From Micavibrio sp. UBA2020 (lineage in GTDB: Bacteria > Pseudomonadota > Alphaproteobacteria > Micavibrionales > UBA2020): a stretch of DNA of 14,434 nt. Shown piece after piece: positions 13,961 to 14,434 of this stretch. The DNA is taken from positions 1 through 14,434 of the forward strand of contig DDBY01000058.1 of NCBI GenBank assembly GCA_002334985.1, in the 5' to 3' direction. The notes below the pieces were generated by a model. The model was not told where the DNA came from. It was given only the letters and a program-made list of their open reading frames with translations, and made no database searches. Position 1 is the first letter of the stretch. Every line of letters starts with the position of its first letter. Made by a program: the position numbers and the translations under genes.

Positions 13961-14434
13961 TCATTCATGCGCCGGTTGCTGCACGGCGACGTCGTCGGTG
14001 TCTGACGCGTATTCGGTGCAGAGGACGGCGTAGGCGGCTTTGATGTCGGGCATGGCGCGCTCGACGGCGGCTTCGCCTTCTTCAATCAGTTCTTCCGCGC
14101 GGTCGAATTCCATCAGCCCGATATGGCCGATACGCGGCACAATCAAAACGTCCGGCGGGTCGCCCGCAAGGCGGGAGCGGGCAAGGCGGTCCTGCACGAT
14201 GTTGAGGGACGAAACCATGACGCCGAAAATGCTCGGCCCCGAATTTTCGCGGCGGAATACGCGCTGAATAATTCCTTTTTTCTTTTGCTCTTCGAGGTTC
14301 TGCGGCCCTTCGAAATTCAGCAGGTCAAAACCCGCCACCGTCGGGATGGTGTCACCCGGGCGTTTGCTTTTGCCGATGATGTCGCCGCCAACGTTGACGG
14401 CAATCGTCATGCGCGCGCCATTGGCGGAGCAGGC
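13961..14434 (-). CDS. Patatin-like phospholipase (RssA-like), C-terminal part
   Basis: The frame stays open to the right window edge, so only the last 157 residues are present and the ATG at 14410 is internal. The segment matches the end of bacterial patatin-like phospholipases: a strand MTIAVNVGG, then a long region with GVMVSSLNIVQDRLAR and DVLIVPRIGHIGLMEFDRAEELIEEGE, as in RssA/YchK relatives where the last alpha helix follows the FDRAxELIExG block. Patatins are Ser-Asp dyad lipid acyl hydrolases. Both the GxSxG serine and the DG[GA] aspartate would lie upstream, outside the window, so activity cannot be judged. The tail (TEYASDTDDVAVQQPAHE) is acidic and probably disordered. No terminator lies in the 5-base gap to the convergent lipoprotein gene. 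Confidence 0.82.
   Translation of the reverse strand, partial: ACSANGARMTIAVNVGGDIIGKSKRPGDTIPTVAGFDLLNFEGPQNLEEQKKKGIIQRVFRRENSGPSIFGVMVSSLNIVQDRLARSRLAGDPPDVLIVPRIGHIGLMEFDRAEELIEEGEAAVERAMPDIKAAYAVLCTEYASDTDDVAVQQPAHE

Overview
The window is a stretch of bacterial chromosome from an alphaproteobacterium. It is GC-rich by eye: sampled 60-base lines near 13,200 and 14,050 are about 65% G+C. Two things support the group. The order SPOR/RlpA-like protein, D-Ala-D-Ala carboxypeptidase, tmk, holB, metG, tatD, MBL-fold hydrolase is a conserved alphaproteobacterial cluster. Several proteins also have the form usual in that class: a short MetRS without zinc cysteines, a delta' subunit without the zinc module, and a TIGR01459-type HAD protein. 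The genus cannot be fixed from the sequence. I see no tRNA, rRNA, CRISPR array, insertion sequence, integrase or phage gene.

Bases 1-7004 (+ strand) hold the housekeeping cluster. In order: the 3' end of a SPOR-domain protein (probably RlpA), a periplasmic DD-carboxypeptidase, thymidylate kinase, DNA polymerase III delta', methionyl-tRNA synthetase, TatD nuclease and a PhnP-like metallo-beta-lactamase-fold hydrolase. Gaps are tens of bases or less. tmk/holB overlap by 8 bases and metG/tatD by 1, so one co-transcribed, partly translationally coupled unit is likely. A possible 23-codon ORF fills the holB-metG gap exactly, with ATGA overlaps at both ends. A strong hairpin with T-runs on both sides (7019-7060) ends this unit and also the convergent pepN.

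Bases 7073-12,000 (- strand) encode three genes in transcription order: an unrecognised membrane-anchored protein, an MBL-fold hydrolase that probably starts at a TTG overlapping the previous stop (TTGA), and aminopeptidase N. pepN has its own good sigma-70-type promoter (TTGACT-17-TACACT). An exact 12-base direct repeat flanks that promoter, one copy at the predicted transcription start and one about 70 bases upstream.

Bases 12,000-13,955 (+ strand) form a second unit, divergent from the previous one: a HIT-family protein overlapping a TIGR01459-type HAD protein, then a small cysteine-rich lipoprotein. The lipoprotein is clearly AT-richer than its surroundings (about 43% G+C by hand count) and may be acquired. 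It meets, 5 bases apart stop to stop, the 3' end of a patatin-like phospholipase on the - strand (13,961 to the window edge).

Most of the window is ordinary core genome. The items most worth a second look are the 23-codon ORF between holB and metG, the repeat-flanked pepN promoter, the membrane-protein/MBL pair, the HAD protein with Trp where HAD phosphatases have their second Asp, and the AT-rich lipoprotein.
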